From contig CASGAK010000126.1 in NCBI GenBank assembly GCA_949299435.1, positions 1 through 15,409 on the forward strand: a stretch of DNA of 15,409 bases, given 5' to 3'. The translations under genes were made by a program, and so were the position numbers. Below, in pieces: positions 1-8,127 of this stretch. Every line of letters begins with the position of its first letter. Positions within the stretch are counted from its first letter, which is position 1. The DNA is from an uncultured bacterium (GTDB taxonomy: Bacteria > Cyanobacteriota > Vampirovibrionia > Gastranaerophilales > Gastranaerophilaceae). The notes beneath the pieces were generated by a model. That model was not told the origin of the DNA and did not search any database. It saw only the letters and a program-made list of their open reading frames with translations.

Positions 1-160
1 ATTTGTTGTTTATTTTGATAATAATATAGTTAGACCTTACGGGTATGACAAAACAACTAATCAAATCAATTTCAATTGCAGCCATACAAACTCTGGAGGA
101 TATTGTGCGGCAAAGATAATGAACGACGGCTGGGAAATCAAAGACGACTATCCTTGGTAA
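1..160 (+). CDS. Pilin-like (prepilin-type) protein, C-terminal fragment
   Basis: This is the tail of a gene that begins left of the window; the frame starts at base 2 and gives 52 residues before TAA at 158-160. The visible part has two cysteines in a short span (C-S-H-T and G-Y-C-A-A-K) and ends G-W-E-I-K-D-D-Y-P-W. From memory, this ending is common on minor pilin or type II secretion pseudopilin-like proteins of Gastranaerophilales, where the C-terminal lobe is a disulphide-stabilised globular domain. The diagnostic N-terminal prepilin peptide and hydrophobic helix lie outside the window, so the family call is an inference from the C-terminus only. Its stop lies 2 bases from the stop of the convergent era gene, and no hairpin terminator lies between them. 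Confidence 0.55.
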   Translation, partial: FVVYFDNNIVRPYGYDKTTNQINFNCSHTNSGGYCAAKIMNDGWEIKDDYPW

Positions 161-162
161 AT

Positions 163-1053
163 TTATTTTTCCTGCTCATAGCCGAACTTTTTCAAAGATG
201 ATTCCTTTTTACGCCAATCCTTATCAACTTTGACTTCCAGCCCTAAAAAGACTTTCTTTTCTGTTATTTTTTCAAGCTCAATCCTAGCTTCCATACCTAT
301 CTTTTTAAGCATTGAAGCGTTTTTTCCGATTAAAATTCCTTTTTGGCTTTTTGTTTCACAAAAAATATTTGCATATATTTTATCAATATCATCAGCTTCC
401 TGATATCTGTCGATTTTGACAGCTACAGAATGCGGAATTTCATCTGATGTGTTTATTAAAATTTTTTCTCTTATAACTTCCTCAGCAACAGCTCTCATAG
501 TCTCTTCTGTCACAATATCCTCAGGATATAGCAAATCTCCCTCAGGCAGCTTTTTGTATATGTTACTGAGTAATGTATCAATATTACGTCCTGTTTTAGC
601 TGAAACCCTTACTACAGGAAGATTTTTACCAAAAAGCACCTTATAAGATAAAAGATTTTCTTCAACTTTTTCTTGCTTTTTCACCTTATCAACTTTGTTC
701 ATTACAACAATTATAGGAATATCGGTTTCAAGAAGATTTTGAGCAATCCATTTATCCCCCTTACCAGCAGGCTCTGAGCCGTCTACTAAAAAAAGAATTA
801 AATCAGCATCAGGAATAGCTATTTTCGCTTCGTCCAGCAAAAATTCACCCAACTTATTCAAAGGCTTATGCACTCCGGGGGTATCAATAAATACTATCTG
901 CCCCTTATCTGTCGTATATATTCCTTTTATTCTTTTTCTTGTCGTCTGTGCTTTATCAGTTGTTATTACAATTTTTTGCCCCAACACTTGGTTTAGAAGC
1001 GTTGATTTGCCTACATTTGGGCGTCCTATTATCGTTACAAATCCACTTTTCAT
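163..1053 (-). CDS. era: GTPase Era
   Basis: This is a ribosome-assembly GTPase that binds 16S rRNA near its 3' end during 30S maturation. At 296 residues it has the usual Era length. The GTPase motifs are all present: G1 GRPNVGKS at 10-17, the TTRKRI switch region around 37-42, G3 DTPG at 57-60, G4 NKVD at 119-122 and G5 SAK at 151-153. The C-terminal KH domain carries the GxxG-type loop in GILIGKNAS (239-247), followed by the usual helix and a lysine-rich tail. The chosen ATG at 1053 starts just before the G1 strand, as in other Era proteins. No Shine-Dalgarno sequence is visible upstream; a TAAGAT box lies 7 bases before the ATG, so the mRNA may be leaderless. The gene is convergent with the pilin-like gene and divergent from the AMIN-like gene. 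Confidence 0.97.
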   Translation of the reverse strand: MKSGFVTIIGRPNVGKSTLLNQVLGQKIVITTDKAQTTRKRIKGIYTTDKGQIVFIDTPGVHKPLNKLGEFLLDEAKIAIPDADLILFLVDGSEPAGKGDKWIAQNLLETDIPIIVVMNKVDKVKKQEKVEENLLSYKVLFGKNLPVVRVSAKTGRNIDTLLSNIYKKLPEGDLLYPEDIVTEETMRAVAEEVIREKILINTSDEIPHSVAVKIDRYQEADDIDKIYANIFCETKSQKGILIGKNASMLKKIGMEARIELEKITEKKVFLGLEVKVDKDWRKKESSLKKFGYEQEK

Positions 1054-1060
1054 GTTTACA

Positions 1061-1089
1061 ATCTTAACACAAAAGTATCAAAATATTAA
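1061..1089 (-). promoter_or_regulatory. Possible era promoter
   Basis: On the minus strand, TAAGAT (1061-1066) could be a -10 box, with TTAATA (1084-1089) as a -35 at 17-base spacing. Each matches four of six consensus positions. The -10 ends 7 bases before the era ATG, so transcription would begin at or next to the start codon. The assignment is weak because the whole region is AT-rich. Confidence 0.3.
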
Positions 1090-1122
1090 GAAACTAGCAA
1101 TTTTTTTAATATCAATGTATTA

Positions 1123-1128
1123 TATAAT
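1123..1128 (+). promoter_or_regulatory. Probable -10 box of the AMIN-like gene
   Basis: A perfect TATAAT lies 32 bases before the preferred ATG at 1161. No good -35 is visible at 16-18 bases upstream, where the sequence is a T-run. A start of transcription near 1135 would give a leader of about 26 bases. The hit sits inside an alternating TA stretch, which raises the risk of a chance match. Confidence 0.4.
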
Positions 1129-1160
1129 ATATAGTGGTAGGTAAAAATAACGGAAAAAAT

Positions 1161-3272
1161 ATGATTAAAAAATCCGAAAGATTATGTCTTACTTTACTTT
1201 TATGCCTAAGTTTGACAAACATTACAGGCAATCAAGCATTCGCGGACAATACTCTAAATCAGGTAGATGTAAAGAGAAACACCAACGATGGACTTGAATT
1301 TACCCTATATACATCAAGCCCCTACGCGGATAACGTTGTTGTGACTAAAAAGTCTGACAATAAATATGTCATTTTAATGCCAAATGTAAACAACGCTCAA
1401 AATTCAAAACCTGATTTTTCAGCAGTAAAAGACATCGTATCTGACCTAGATGTAAGATCCGTAAATGACGGACAGGGTGGATATACAAAAGTTACGGTAA
1501 TTACAAACCGACCCGTAGAAATAAAAACAAATACGGCTAAAACAGCTCCCGTAACTCAAGAGCAACGGGAATACCGTGCTTTAATAGCTCAACAAAAATC
1601 AAAACCTACAGTAACTCCACCGCCTGCAATATCAGAAAAAAAAGAAACTACAGGGTTTAAGTTGCCTGAAATTCAGCCGACTAAGACTGCCTCAGATATA
1701 GCTACAGCAAAAGAAACAATTAAAAAAGCTATCACTGAAAATAACATACAAAAATCAGCTACTAAACAAGACCCCAAACCTGCAGTTGATAAAAAAATAG
1801 CTAAAGCAGAAAAAAAACAACTCAAAGAACTTAATAACATCATACCAACTTCTTTGAAAAAACCAGAAAACCAACCAACTGCAGAACCTCAAAAAGAAAT
1901 AACCTCTAATGAGAAAAATGAAATCAAAAACACAGCAAAAGAAACAGAAAAAATTGCAGCGACGACGACCAAAATAGCACAAACAAATAAAACACAAGAA
2001 AACGTTCAAGCTAATCAAAACAAACCTGACATAATACCGGTCAGCAAGAGTTTTTCTGCAATAAAAGAAGATATTATTGCGAAAATGCCTCCGAATATGC
2101 CTCTAACTTTGGCACTTATTTTTATTCCGCTACTTTGCATAATAGCATTATTCAATATAATAAAACTCACATTGAGAAACTCAAAAATTATTAAAAAATC
2201 TTTTATAGAAAACATATCAAAACAACCACAAACCACACCGACTCAGGATTATACAAATATAATCAACAACGAAAACCTAAATTGGCAAGAAAAATATCAA
2301 CAGTATATGGGAACTACAGATAAGCAGAACAAAGCTCCAAATAACGATCCCAAATACAAATTTGTTGCAAATAAAAAGCCTGCAAAAGAAGAAAAAGTGG
2401 AATATATTATCGAAGAAGAAACTCAAAGCGAAAAACTCGATAGAATATTACAAGCATCACCAAGTGTAGAAAAAACAAATATTGAAACAGATATAGAAGA
2501 AATCGAAAACAATTTAGCTATATCAGATAAAGTAGCAAATGAAGCAGATAATATTCACAACGAATTAAACAGAACTATAAAATTAAAAGCCTTTGCTGAA
2601 AAAATAGCATTGGAAGAAACTCATCGGAACAAAAAAATTAAACACCGACGTGTACATTTAGAAATTCCAAAAGAAATGCCTCATATAAATTTGGGTTACT
2701 CACAACTGCACACAAACCCGAGAATGTTCAAAAATGCAACACTCAGTGTATCTGATCTGATAGCTAAAAGTAATAAATTACTAAACATAAAACCGGAATT
2801 CAAAGAAGATAAAAACGATTATGAAATGATTTCCGTAGATGAGTATTTCAATATAATCGAAAAAGACAAATCAAAAATAACAAGTCCGCTATCAAATGTT
2901 GTAGCAAACAGTTTTGATAATAAAACAGTTAAAACTCAAAAAGCAATTACTAAACAGACAAAAAAAACAACAAACCCTATACAGAACCCATCTAAAACAG
3001 AAAAAGCGGACTATCTGAGCGGTCTTATAATAAAATCAGGCTTTAACATAGACAAAGAACGCGGATTTTATTTAGTATCACTTGACGGTAAGTCAGCTGT
3101 AATAGGCAAAGTTAAAGATGAAATTTTTGTATTGAAAAAGTTTGACAGAAATATAAATAAACCTCTACAAGTAAGACAAGATAACCCGAATGTGTATATG
3201 GTAAAAGCAGATAATTTCAAATCACTCGTTGAAGTAAACAAAAGTAAAATGGGTGTTTTAATAGAACTATAA
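1161..3272 (+). CDS. Membrane protein with AMIN-like periplasmic domain, function unknown
   Basis: The 703-residue protein is not recognised as a named family. A signal peptide is clear: basic M-I-K-K, a leucine-rich core, then A-F-A before D-N (cleavage near residue 28). Residues about 32-125 are beta-rich and resemble an AMIN domain, the envelope-targeting module of AmiC and PilQ; this is a judgement by eye. A long Pro/Lys/Thr/Gln-rich linker follows to about 305. One hydrophobic helix spans about 314-336 and is followed by basic residues, which predicts that the remaining ~365 residues are cytoplasmic. The last ~80 residues again look folded and beta-rich. An in-frame GTG at 1134 would add nine residues; the ATG at 1161 is preferred because it starts directly with the signal peptide. 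The binding-lipoprotein gene begins 22 bases after the stop with no promoter seen between, suggesting co-transcription. Confidence 0.75.
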   Translation: MIKKSERLCLTLLLCLSLTNITGNQAFADNTLNQVDVKRNTNDGLEFTLYTSSPYADNVVVTKKSDNKYVILMPNVNNAQNSKPDFSAVKDIVSDLDVRSVNDGQGGYTKVTVITNRPVEIKTNTAKTAPVTQEQREYRALIAQQKSKPTVTPPPAISEKKETTGFKLPEIQPTKTASDIATAKETIKKAITENNIQKSATKQDPKPAVDKKIAKAEKKQLKELNNIIPTSLKKPENQPTAEPQKEITSNEKNEIKNTAKETEKIAATTTKIAQTNKTQENVQANQNKPDIIPVSKSFSAIKEDIIAKMPPNMPLTLALIFIPLLCIIALFNIIKLTLRNSKIIKKSFIENISKQPQTTPTQDYTNIINNENLNWQEKYQQYMGTTDKQNKAPNNDPKYKFVANKKPAKEEKVEYIIEEETQSEKLDRILQASPSVEKTNIETDIEEIENNLAISDKVANEADNIHNELNRTIKLKAFAEKIALEETHRNKKIKHRRVHLEIPKEMPHINLGYSQLHTNPRMFKNATLSVSDLIAKSNKLLNIKPEFKEDKNDYEMISVDEYFNIIEKDKSKITSPLSNVVANSFDNKTVKTQKAITKQTKKTTNPIQNPSKTEKADYLSGLIIKSGFNIDKERGFYLVSLDGKSAVIGKVKDEIFVLKKFDRNINKPLQVRQDNPNVYMVKADNFKSLVEVNKSKMGVLIEL

Positions 3273-3294
3273 AAATAAAGAAACAGGTAAAAAA

Positions 3295-4470
3295 TTGAAA
3301 AAAGAGCAGCTTAAAAAAATAATTTTATCAATATTTTTATCTGTTTTTTTGTGCGGCTGCACCACCCAAGATACACGAACAACAATTCAATTTTCAAGCT
3401 GGGGCTCTAAATCGGAAATAGATATTTTAAAACCTCTTTTATCAGAATTTGAAGAACAAAATCCTGATATAAAAATTGACTTTATGCACATACCGCAAAA
3501 TTATTTTCAAAAACTGCATCTGTTATTCGCCTCAAACACAGCACCAGATGTAATTTTTGTAAACAATTTATATTTACCAATCTATGCAAATGCTGGTATG
3601 CTTGAGAGTTTAGATGATTCAAATTTAATCAATGATAATTTTTATAAAAAATCAATTGATGCAATGACATACAAAGGTAAAATTTATGCGATACCAAGAG
3701 ATATTTCAAATTTGGTAATTTTTTATAACAAAGATTTATTTAATCAAAAAGGCATTCCATATCCGAATGAAAACACAACATTTGCTGAATTTTTATCTCT
3801 TGCACAAAAACTTACCGACAAAGAAAAAGGAATATTCGGAATAAGTTTTGAAGAGGATCCTCTATTTTACTTGCCCTACCTTATGAGCGAAGGGGGCGGG
3901 ATACTCTCAGATGATGGTACACAAAATATATTACACACACCTGAAAGCCAAAAAGGTATCAAATTCTATTCGGATCTAAGAAACACCTACCATGTAGCTC
4001 CGACAAACAGCGAAACAGCAAGTGTTACAATGGCACAAATGTTTTTACAAGGGAAACTTGGAATGCACCTCTCAGGCAGATGGCTTGTTCCCAAATACCG
4101 AGAAACCGCTCAATTCGACTGGGATATAGCACCATTTCCCAAAGGTGAAAAGGGAAGTGTTGTACCCCTTGACGCTTCTGGCTGGGCAATTTCATCAAAA
4201 TCTGAACATAAAGAAGAATCAAAACGATTAATTGAATATCTTTCATCAAAAGAAAGTCTTGAAAAACTTTCAGAAAGCGGACTAATAGTCCCCGCAAGAA
4301 AAGATGCAGCAAACTCAAAATATTTTTTAGATAATAAAAAACCTTATAATGCAAAAGTATTTTTAGAAGTAATACACACCTCAAAACCGACACCAGTAAA
4401 TATAAACTATAATGAGGTGCTTGATAAAACCAAGAAAGATTTAGAACCAACATTTAACAAAATAAATTAA
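3295..4470 (+). CDS. ABC sugar-type extracellular solute-binding lipoprotein (family 1)
   Basis: This is a periplasmic or membrane-anchored substrate-binding protein of the MalE/UgpB type, which presents a sugar or related solute to an ABC permease. The 391-residue product starts at TTG 3295, six bases after a weak AGGT ribosome-binding site. The N-terminus is a lipoprotein signal peptide: basic start, hydrophobic core, then L-C-G-C with C22 as the predicted lipidated residue. The mature part opens with the family's I-Q-F-S-S-W strand (31-36). It then has E-F-E-E-Q-N-P-D-I-K (51-60), A-P-D-V-I-F-V (83-89) and the hinge-side G-K-L-G-M-H-L-S-G-R-W segment near 253-263. No permease or ATPase gene lies next to it, so it may serve a permease encoded elsewhere. 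The substrate cannot be told from sequence. Confidence 0.88.
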   Translation: MKKEQLKKIILSIFLSVFLCGCTTQDTRTTIQFSSWGSKSEIDILKPLLSEFEEQNPDIKIDFMHIPQNYFQKLHLLFASNTAPDVIFVNNLYLPIYANAGMLESLDDSNLINDNFYKKSIDAMTYKGKIYAIPRDISNLVIFYNKDLFNQKGIPYPNENTTFAEFLSLAQKLTDKEKGIFGISFEEDPLFYLPYLMSEGGGILSDDGTQNILHTPESQKGIKFYSDLRNTYHVAPTNSETASVTMAQMFLQGKLGMHLSGRWLVPKYRETAQFDWDIAPFPKGEKGSVVPLDASGWAISSKSEHKEESKRLIEYLSSKESLEKLSESGLIVPARKDAANSKYFLDNKKPYNAKVFLEVIHTSKPTPVNINYNEVLDKTKKDLEPTFNKIN

Positions 4471-4480
4471 AATAATTTCA

Positions 4481-4489
4481 TGCTAAAAT
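4481..4489 (+). promoter_or_regulatory. Possible extended -10 promoter of rsmI
   Basis: The sequence TGC-TAAAAT has the extended -10 form, with TAAAAT at 4484-4489. It ends 6 bases before the rsmI ATG at 4496, so an mRNA from it would start on the start codon. No Shine-Dalgarno sequence is present in the 25-base gap after the preceding gene. No convincing -35 was found. Confidence 0.4.
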
Positions 4490-4495
4490 CGAATT

Positions 4496-5308
4496 ATGAA
4501 AGAATATGATTTTTACATAGTGCCAACACCTATCGGGAATTTAGGTGATATAACACTAAGAGCACTGGAAATACTAAAAAGTGTGGATTTAATCGCCTGT
4601 GAAGACATGCGTGTAACTCAAAAACTGCTAAATCATTTTGAGATAAAAACCAAATGTATCTCCTATCACAAATTTAACGAAAAAGAACGCCTCAGGAAAT
4701 TTATTGAAATTTTAAAAACTGGTCAAAAAATAGCCCTTGTATCAGATGCAGGCACCCCGTTATTTTGCGATCCCGGCTCAATTTTAGTAGAAGAATTGCG
4801 GAAACATAATTTTTCAATAACATCACTTCCCGGAGCAAATGCCCTCGCAACATTTCTATCTCAAAATGCCAGAGAAAAAGAGGACTTTTTCTTTGCCGGT
4901 TTCTTACCAAAATCTCAAACTCAAATAGAAAATATTTTAATAAAATACCAAAACACAAATATTGTATTTTATGAAAGCCCAAATCGCCTTATAAATACGT
5001 TAGAAATTATAAAACAAGCAAGGAATAACCCTAAAGTATCAATAGGCAGAGAACTGACAAAAGTTTTTGAAGAAAATGTTACAGCCACAACCTCTGAAAT
5101 AATATCCCACTTTACACAAAACACGCTAAAAGGTGAAATAGTAGGCATGGTCTACCAAAAAACTTCCGAAAATGAAGAAATTAATTTGGAAGAAAAAATT
5201 CAAAAATTAAAAAAGAAAAATTTTGGAGCAAAAGAAATTTCAATAATAATTTCTGAACTGTACGGCATAAACAAAAATGAAGTCTATAAAAGGATTTTAG
5301 ACATATAA
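4496..5308 (+). CDS. rsmI: 16S rRNA (cytidine1402-2'-O)-methyltransferase RsmI
   Basis: RsmI uses S-adenosylmethionine to methylate the 2'-O of C1402 in the ribosomal decoding centre. The 270-residue protein shows the tetrapyrrole-methylase-like fold motifs in order: P-T-P-I-G-N-L-G-D-I-T (10-20), C-E-D (35-37), V-S-D-A-G-T-P (82-88), L-P-G-A-N-A (111-116), F-Y-E-S-P-N-R (158-164), G-R-E-L-T-K (184-189) with F-E-E (191-193), and L-K-G-E (211-214). A lysine-rich C-terminal region of about 45 residues follows. Length and motif order match the family. The ATG is fixed by the short lead into the first strand. The gene sits 25 bases after the binding-lipoprotein gene and may have its own promoter overlapping that gap. 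Confidence 0.96.
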   Translation: MKEYDFYIVPTPIGNLGDITLRALEILKSVDLIACEDMRVTQKLLNHFEIKTKCISYHKFNEKERLRKFIEILKTGQKIALVSDAGTPLFCDPGSILVEELRKHNFSITSLPGANALATFLSQNAREKEDFFFAGFLPKSQTQIENILIKYQNTNIVFYESPNRLINTLEIIKQARNNPKVSIGRELTKVFEENVTATTSEIISHFTQNTLKGEIVGMVYQKTSENEEINLEEKIQKLKKKNFGAKEISIIISELYGINKNEVYKRILDI

Positions 5309-5356
5309 ACAATTGTTTCATATCTTAATATTAAATTTTTTACTTTTGAAAGTTTA

Positions 5357-5365
5357 TGGTATAAT
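5357..5365 (+). promoter_or_regulatory. Extended -10 promoter upstream of bamA
   Basis: TGG-TATAAT combines the extended -10 dinucleotide TG with a perfect TATAAT at 5360-5365. The -35 region is a T-rich stretch without a clear hexamer; TTTACT at 5339-5344 lies at a short 15-base spacing. Transcription would begin near 5372, leaving a leader of about 30 bases that carries the TAAGGA ribosome-binding site at 5388-5393. The promoter would drive bamA and probably the skp gene 24 bases behind it. Confidence 0.6.
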
Positions 5366-5403
5366 ATTTTTAAGAATAGAGAAGATTTAAGGACTTGGAT
5401 TTC

Positions 5404-7632
5404 TTGAAATCACAAAGAATAATATATTCAATCATAGTATCATTATCATTACTGACATTAAATCCGTTATCGAGCTTGGGAGCTGACAGTCTATGGGATT
5501 ATAATGCCATGGATACAACAGGAAGTGAAATGTCTGAAAATTATGTATATTCAGATTCTGTTGTACCGGAGAATACTGTTGCAAAAAATACCAAAGATTC
5601 TAAAATAAAAGAGAAGAAAAAAAGATTTAATATTTTTAACAGAAACAAAAAAAACAAACAAGAAACACAAGAGCCAGAAATTCAGCTGGAAAAAGAAGAA
5701 TTACCGACACAAACGGAAGATTCAACAAATAAATCCATGCCCGACACACAAGAGGATACCCCGAAATTTAAACCTCTTACACGACCACAAGAGAATAATT
5801 ATACTAACTACTATAACAACAGCACAAACGAAACGCCTGCTGTATCTCGCTCATCAACAAAGGGCAGCAAATATATCAAAGACATAGAAATCCATGGAAC
5901 AAATGTAATTTCACCTGAAATAATCCTCACAAATATTAAACAAAAAAAAGGTGAAATATATGACAGGAATACAGTCCAAGAAGACCTACGCAATATCTAC
6001 CAGCTGGGATATTTTAGCGAAAAAATGCGAGCAATTCCTGTAAACAATCCTGACGGTACAATTACTCTTAAAATAATTTTAGAAGAAAATGCCCCCGTCA
6101 CAGATTTTACAATAGAAGGTAACACAGTAGTATCAACAGAAGAAATTCTTTCATACCTGATTGATATGAAAGGCAAGCCTCAAAACATAGCTCAATTAAA
6201 TGAAGCAATAGCTAAAATTCAACAATGCTATGCATCTAAAGGCTATATTTTAGCAAGAATAGATTCTGTAACAGACGATCCCGACGGTACAATAAATATC
6301 AGCTTAAAAGAAGGTACCATAAACAGGATTTTAATAGCAGGTAATGAAAAGACAAAAGACTTTGTAATCGAAAGAAACGTCTTGTCAGAACCTGGTATGA
6401 TTTATAACGAAAACCTTTTAAAAGAGGATATCGTAAGATTATATGCCTCACAAGCGTTCAAAGATGTTACAAGAGAGATTACTCCTTGTCCTGATATACC
6501 AGATGCTTATGATATAACCATCAACGTCCAAGAGCAACGTACAGCGAACATTTCAATTGGAGGCGGACTTGATACCGTCACAGGTGTATTCGGATCATTA
6601 GGTATCGCAGACAACAACTTCCGCGGACGCAACCAAAGAGTATCATTAAACGGCTTAGTCGGCTCCGGTGTAATTTTGAATGATGCTTCAATAATTAGAA
6701 GAATGAATATGCAAGTAGAATTAAGTTTCTTTGAACCATACTTCTTCAACGCAGATACCTCTTTAATGAGCAAGTTATTCTTTAGAGATTTCGGAAGCTA
6801 CCAAGTTCCACTGGCAATAGAACAAAGATTTGGCGGCGAAGTTACTTTTGCACATAGAGTTAAAAAAGCAAAACATTTAACATCGACATTCTCTTTGGGT
6901 GTTGAAAACATAAATGTAAAAGAAGGCGATTTTAATAAAATAGCAAGCCTGTACCAAAAATATAATATACCGATAGAAGAACGTGCAAAACAATTAGATG
7001 GCGGCTTATTTATGTCACTGAGCCCGGCATTAATCTATGATTCACGTAAAGGTGGTCCTGTAACTCGTGAGGGTACAATTGCAAGTTTAAGATTTGACGA
7101 AGAAATCGGACTTGACGGATTTGATAAAACTCATGGTAAATTAACAGGATCTATCAAGCATTATATTCCCGTAGGTAAGAAATCATCATTATCATTCACA
7201 GCAAAAGGCGGAGGCAGAATCCACGGTGATGACATGCCAGAGGTTATGATGTACAGATTAGGCGGACCTTATACCATAAGAGGTTTCAAAATGAGCGGAG
7301 TCGGTACAGGTGATGCTTTCATAATGGGATCAGCTGAATTTGCGACGCCAATACCATTCTTAGACAGAACAAGACTGGCTAGAAAAGTTAATTTCTTAAA
7401 CAACATAAGATTTACCGTATGGGCTGATGCTGGTAAAGTATTTAACCCAACAGTCACAAACACATTATATGACAGACCGCTTCAAGCAATCACGGCAGGT
7501 GTCGGTCTTAAATTGTATATCCCGGGTATGGGACCATTATCAATTGATTACGGTATTCCGTTTACCAACGCCGGAGAAAACGGCAATCAAAGCGGATACT
7601 TCACATTTGGTGTAGGCGATTTAATTTACTAA
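5404..7632 (+). CDS. bamA: Outer-membrane assembly factor BamA (Omp85)
   Basis: BamA inserts beta-barrel proteins into the outer membrane. From the TTG at 5404 the protein has 742 residues: a signal peptide (to about 26), a low-complexity Lys/Glu/Gln/Asn-rich stretch (about 45-150), three POTRA domains (about 156-228, 230-303 and 304-377) and a 16-strand-type Omp85 barrel (378-742). The barrel holds the I-R-G-F motif of the barrel lumen loop (R626-G-F). The chain ends in a beta strand F-G-V-G-D-L-I-Y with a C-terminal aromatic residue. Three POTRAs match cyanobacterial Omp85 rather than proteobacterial BamA, which has five. An upstream in-frame TTG at 5395 is only 1 base from the TAAGGA site; the TTG at 5404 has better spacing and gives a normal signal peptide, but the choice is not certain. 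The skp gene follows closely. Confidence 0.95.
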   Translation: MKSQRIIYSIIVSLSLLTLNPLSSLGADSLWDYNAMDTTGSEMSENYVYSDSVVPENTVAKNTKDSKIKEKKKRFNIFNRNKKNKQETQEPEIQLEKEELPTQTEDSTNKSMPDTQEDTPKFKPLTRPQENNYTNYYNNSTNETPAVSRSSTKGSKYIKDIEIHGTNVISPEIILTNIKQKKGEIYDRNTVQEDLRNIYQLGYFSEKMRAIPVNNPDGTITLKIILEENAPVTDFTIEGNTVVSTEEILSYLIDMKGKPQNIAQLNEAIAKIQQCYASKGYILARIDSVTDDPDGTINISLKEGTINRILIAGNEKTKDFVIERNVLSEPGMIYNENLLKEDIVRLYASQAFKDVTREITPCPDIPDAYDITINVQEQRTANISIGGGLDTVTGVFGSLGIADNNFRGRNQRVSLNGLVGSGVILNDASIIRRMNMQVELSFFEPYFFNADTSLMSKLFFRDFGSYQVPLAIEQRFGGEVTFAHRVKKAKHLTSTFSLGVENINVKEGDFNKIASLYQKYNIPIEERAKQLDGGLFMSLSPALIYDSRKGGPVTREGTIASLRFDEEIGLDGFDKTHGKLTGSIKHYIPVGKKSSLSFTAKGGGRIHGDDMPEVMMYRLGGPYTIRGFKMSGVGTGDAFIMGSAEFATPIPFLDRTRLARKVNFLNNIRFTVWADAGKVFNPTVTNTLYDRPLQAITAGVGLKLYIPGMGPLSIDYGIPFTNAGENGNQSGYFTFGVGDLIY

Positions 7633-7645
7633 AATAATAAAAATT

Positions 7646-7653
7646 AAGGAGGT
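7646..7653 (+). promoter_or_regulatory. Consensus Shine-Dalgarno site of skp
   Basis: AAGGAGGT is a near-perfect anti-16S match ending 3 bases before the ATG at 7657. It is the strongest ribosome-binding site in the window and shows that Shine-Dalgarno initiation is used in this organism, in contrast to neighbouring genes that lack one. Confidence 0.8.
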
Positions 7654-7656
7654 AAT

Positions 7657-8109
7657 ATGAAAAAAAATTTAGCGATATTAACACTAATCCTAGGTCTTAG
7701 CAGTTTTGCAAACCAAGCATTTGCAGGTGGGGTAGGGTATATAAATTACATAAAAGTCCAAGAGAACTTTTCATTTGCTCAAGCTGCAGTAAAAGAAATT
7801 GACGCAAAACAATTAGAACTTCAACAATACATGGTAGATAAAGAAAAACAATACAAAGCATTAGATACACCATTGAAAAAACAAAATTTTGAAGATGCTA
7901 CCGCAAGAGAATTTAATGCAAAACAAGAAGCATTATTAAAATTAAAAACCCAAAAAGGTGAACAAGTATATAATAAAATTCAAGCAGCCGCAAAACAGGT
8001 ACTTGTAGAACAAAAACTTGATGTAATTCTTGATACAAGTACAGTATTTGTAGGCGGAGTAGACATCACAGATTTGGTAATTCAAAAATTAAAAAGCGGA
8101 ACATACTAA
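7657..8109 (+). CDS. Periplasmic chaperone, Skp/OmpH family
   Basis: Skp/OmpH proteins hold unfolded outer-membrane proteins in the periplasm on their way to BamA. The 150-residue product has a signal peptide cleaved after A-F-A (residue 23), then the family's opening strand G-V-G-Y-I-N-Y (25-31). A long charged helical section (about 45-118, Lys/Glu/Gln-rich) forms the tentacle coiled coil. The closing segment D-V-I-L-D-T-S then V-D-I-T-D-L-V (about 122-142) is typical. Length is normal for the family. Position directly behind bamA is the classical arrangement and supports both calls. The gene starts at ATG 7657 behind a consensus ribosome-binding site and is probably co-transcribed with bamA. 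Confidence 0.92.
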   Translation: MKKNLAILTLILGLSSFANQAFAGGVGYINYIKVQENFSFAQAAVKEIDAKQLELQQYMVDKEKQYKALDTPLKKQNFEDATAREFNAKQEALLKLKTQKGEQVYNKIQAAAKQVLVEQKLDVILDTSTVFVGGVDITDLVIQKLKSGTY

Positions 8110-8127
8110 TTTTTGAAAGGAAATATA

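Noticed and set aside
1755..2236. Minus-strand open frames opposite the AMIN-like gene
   Set aside because: They are reverse readings of the lysine-rich linker and membrane helix, giving Phe/Cys-rich products without ribosome-binding sites.
5307..5318. Palindrome AAACAATTGTTT after rsmI as a terminator
   Set aside because: It is a perfect 12-base palindrome but has no loop, only two G:C pairs at best and no following T-run, so it would not form a stable terminator hairpin.
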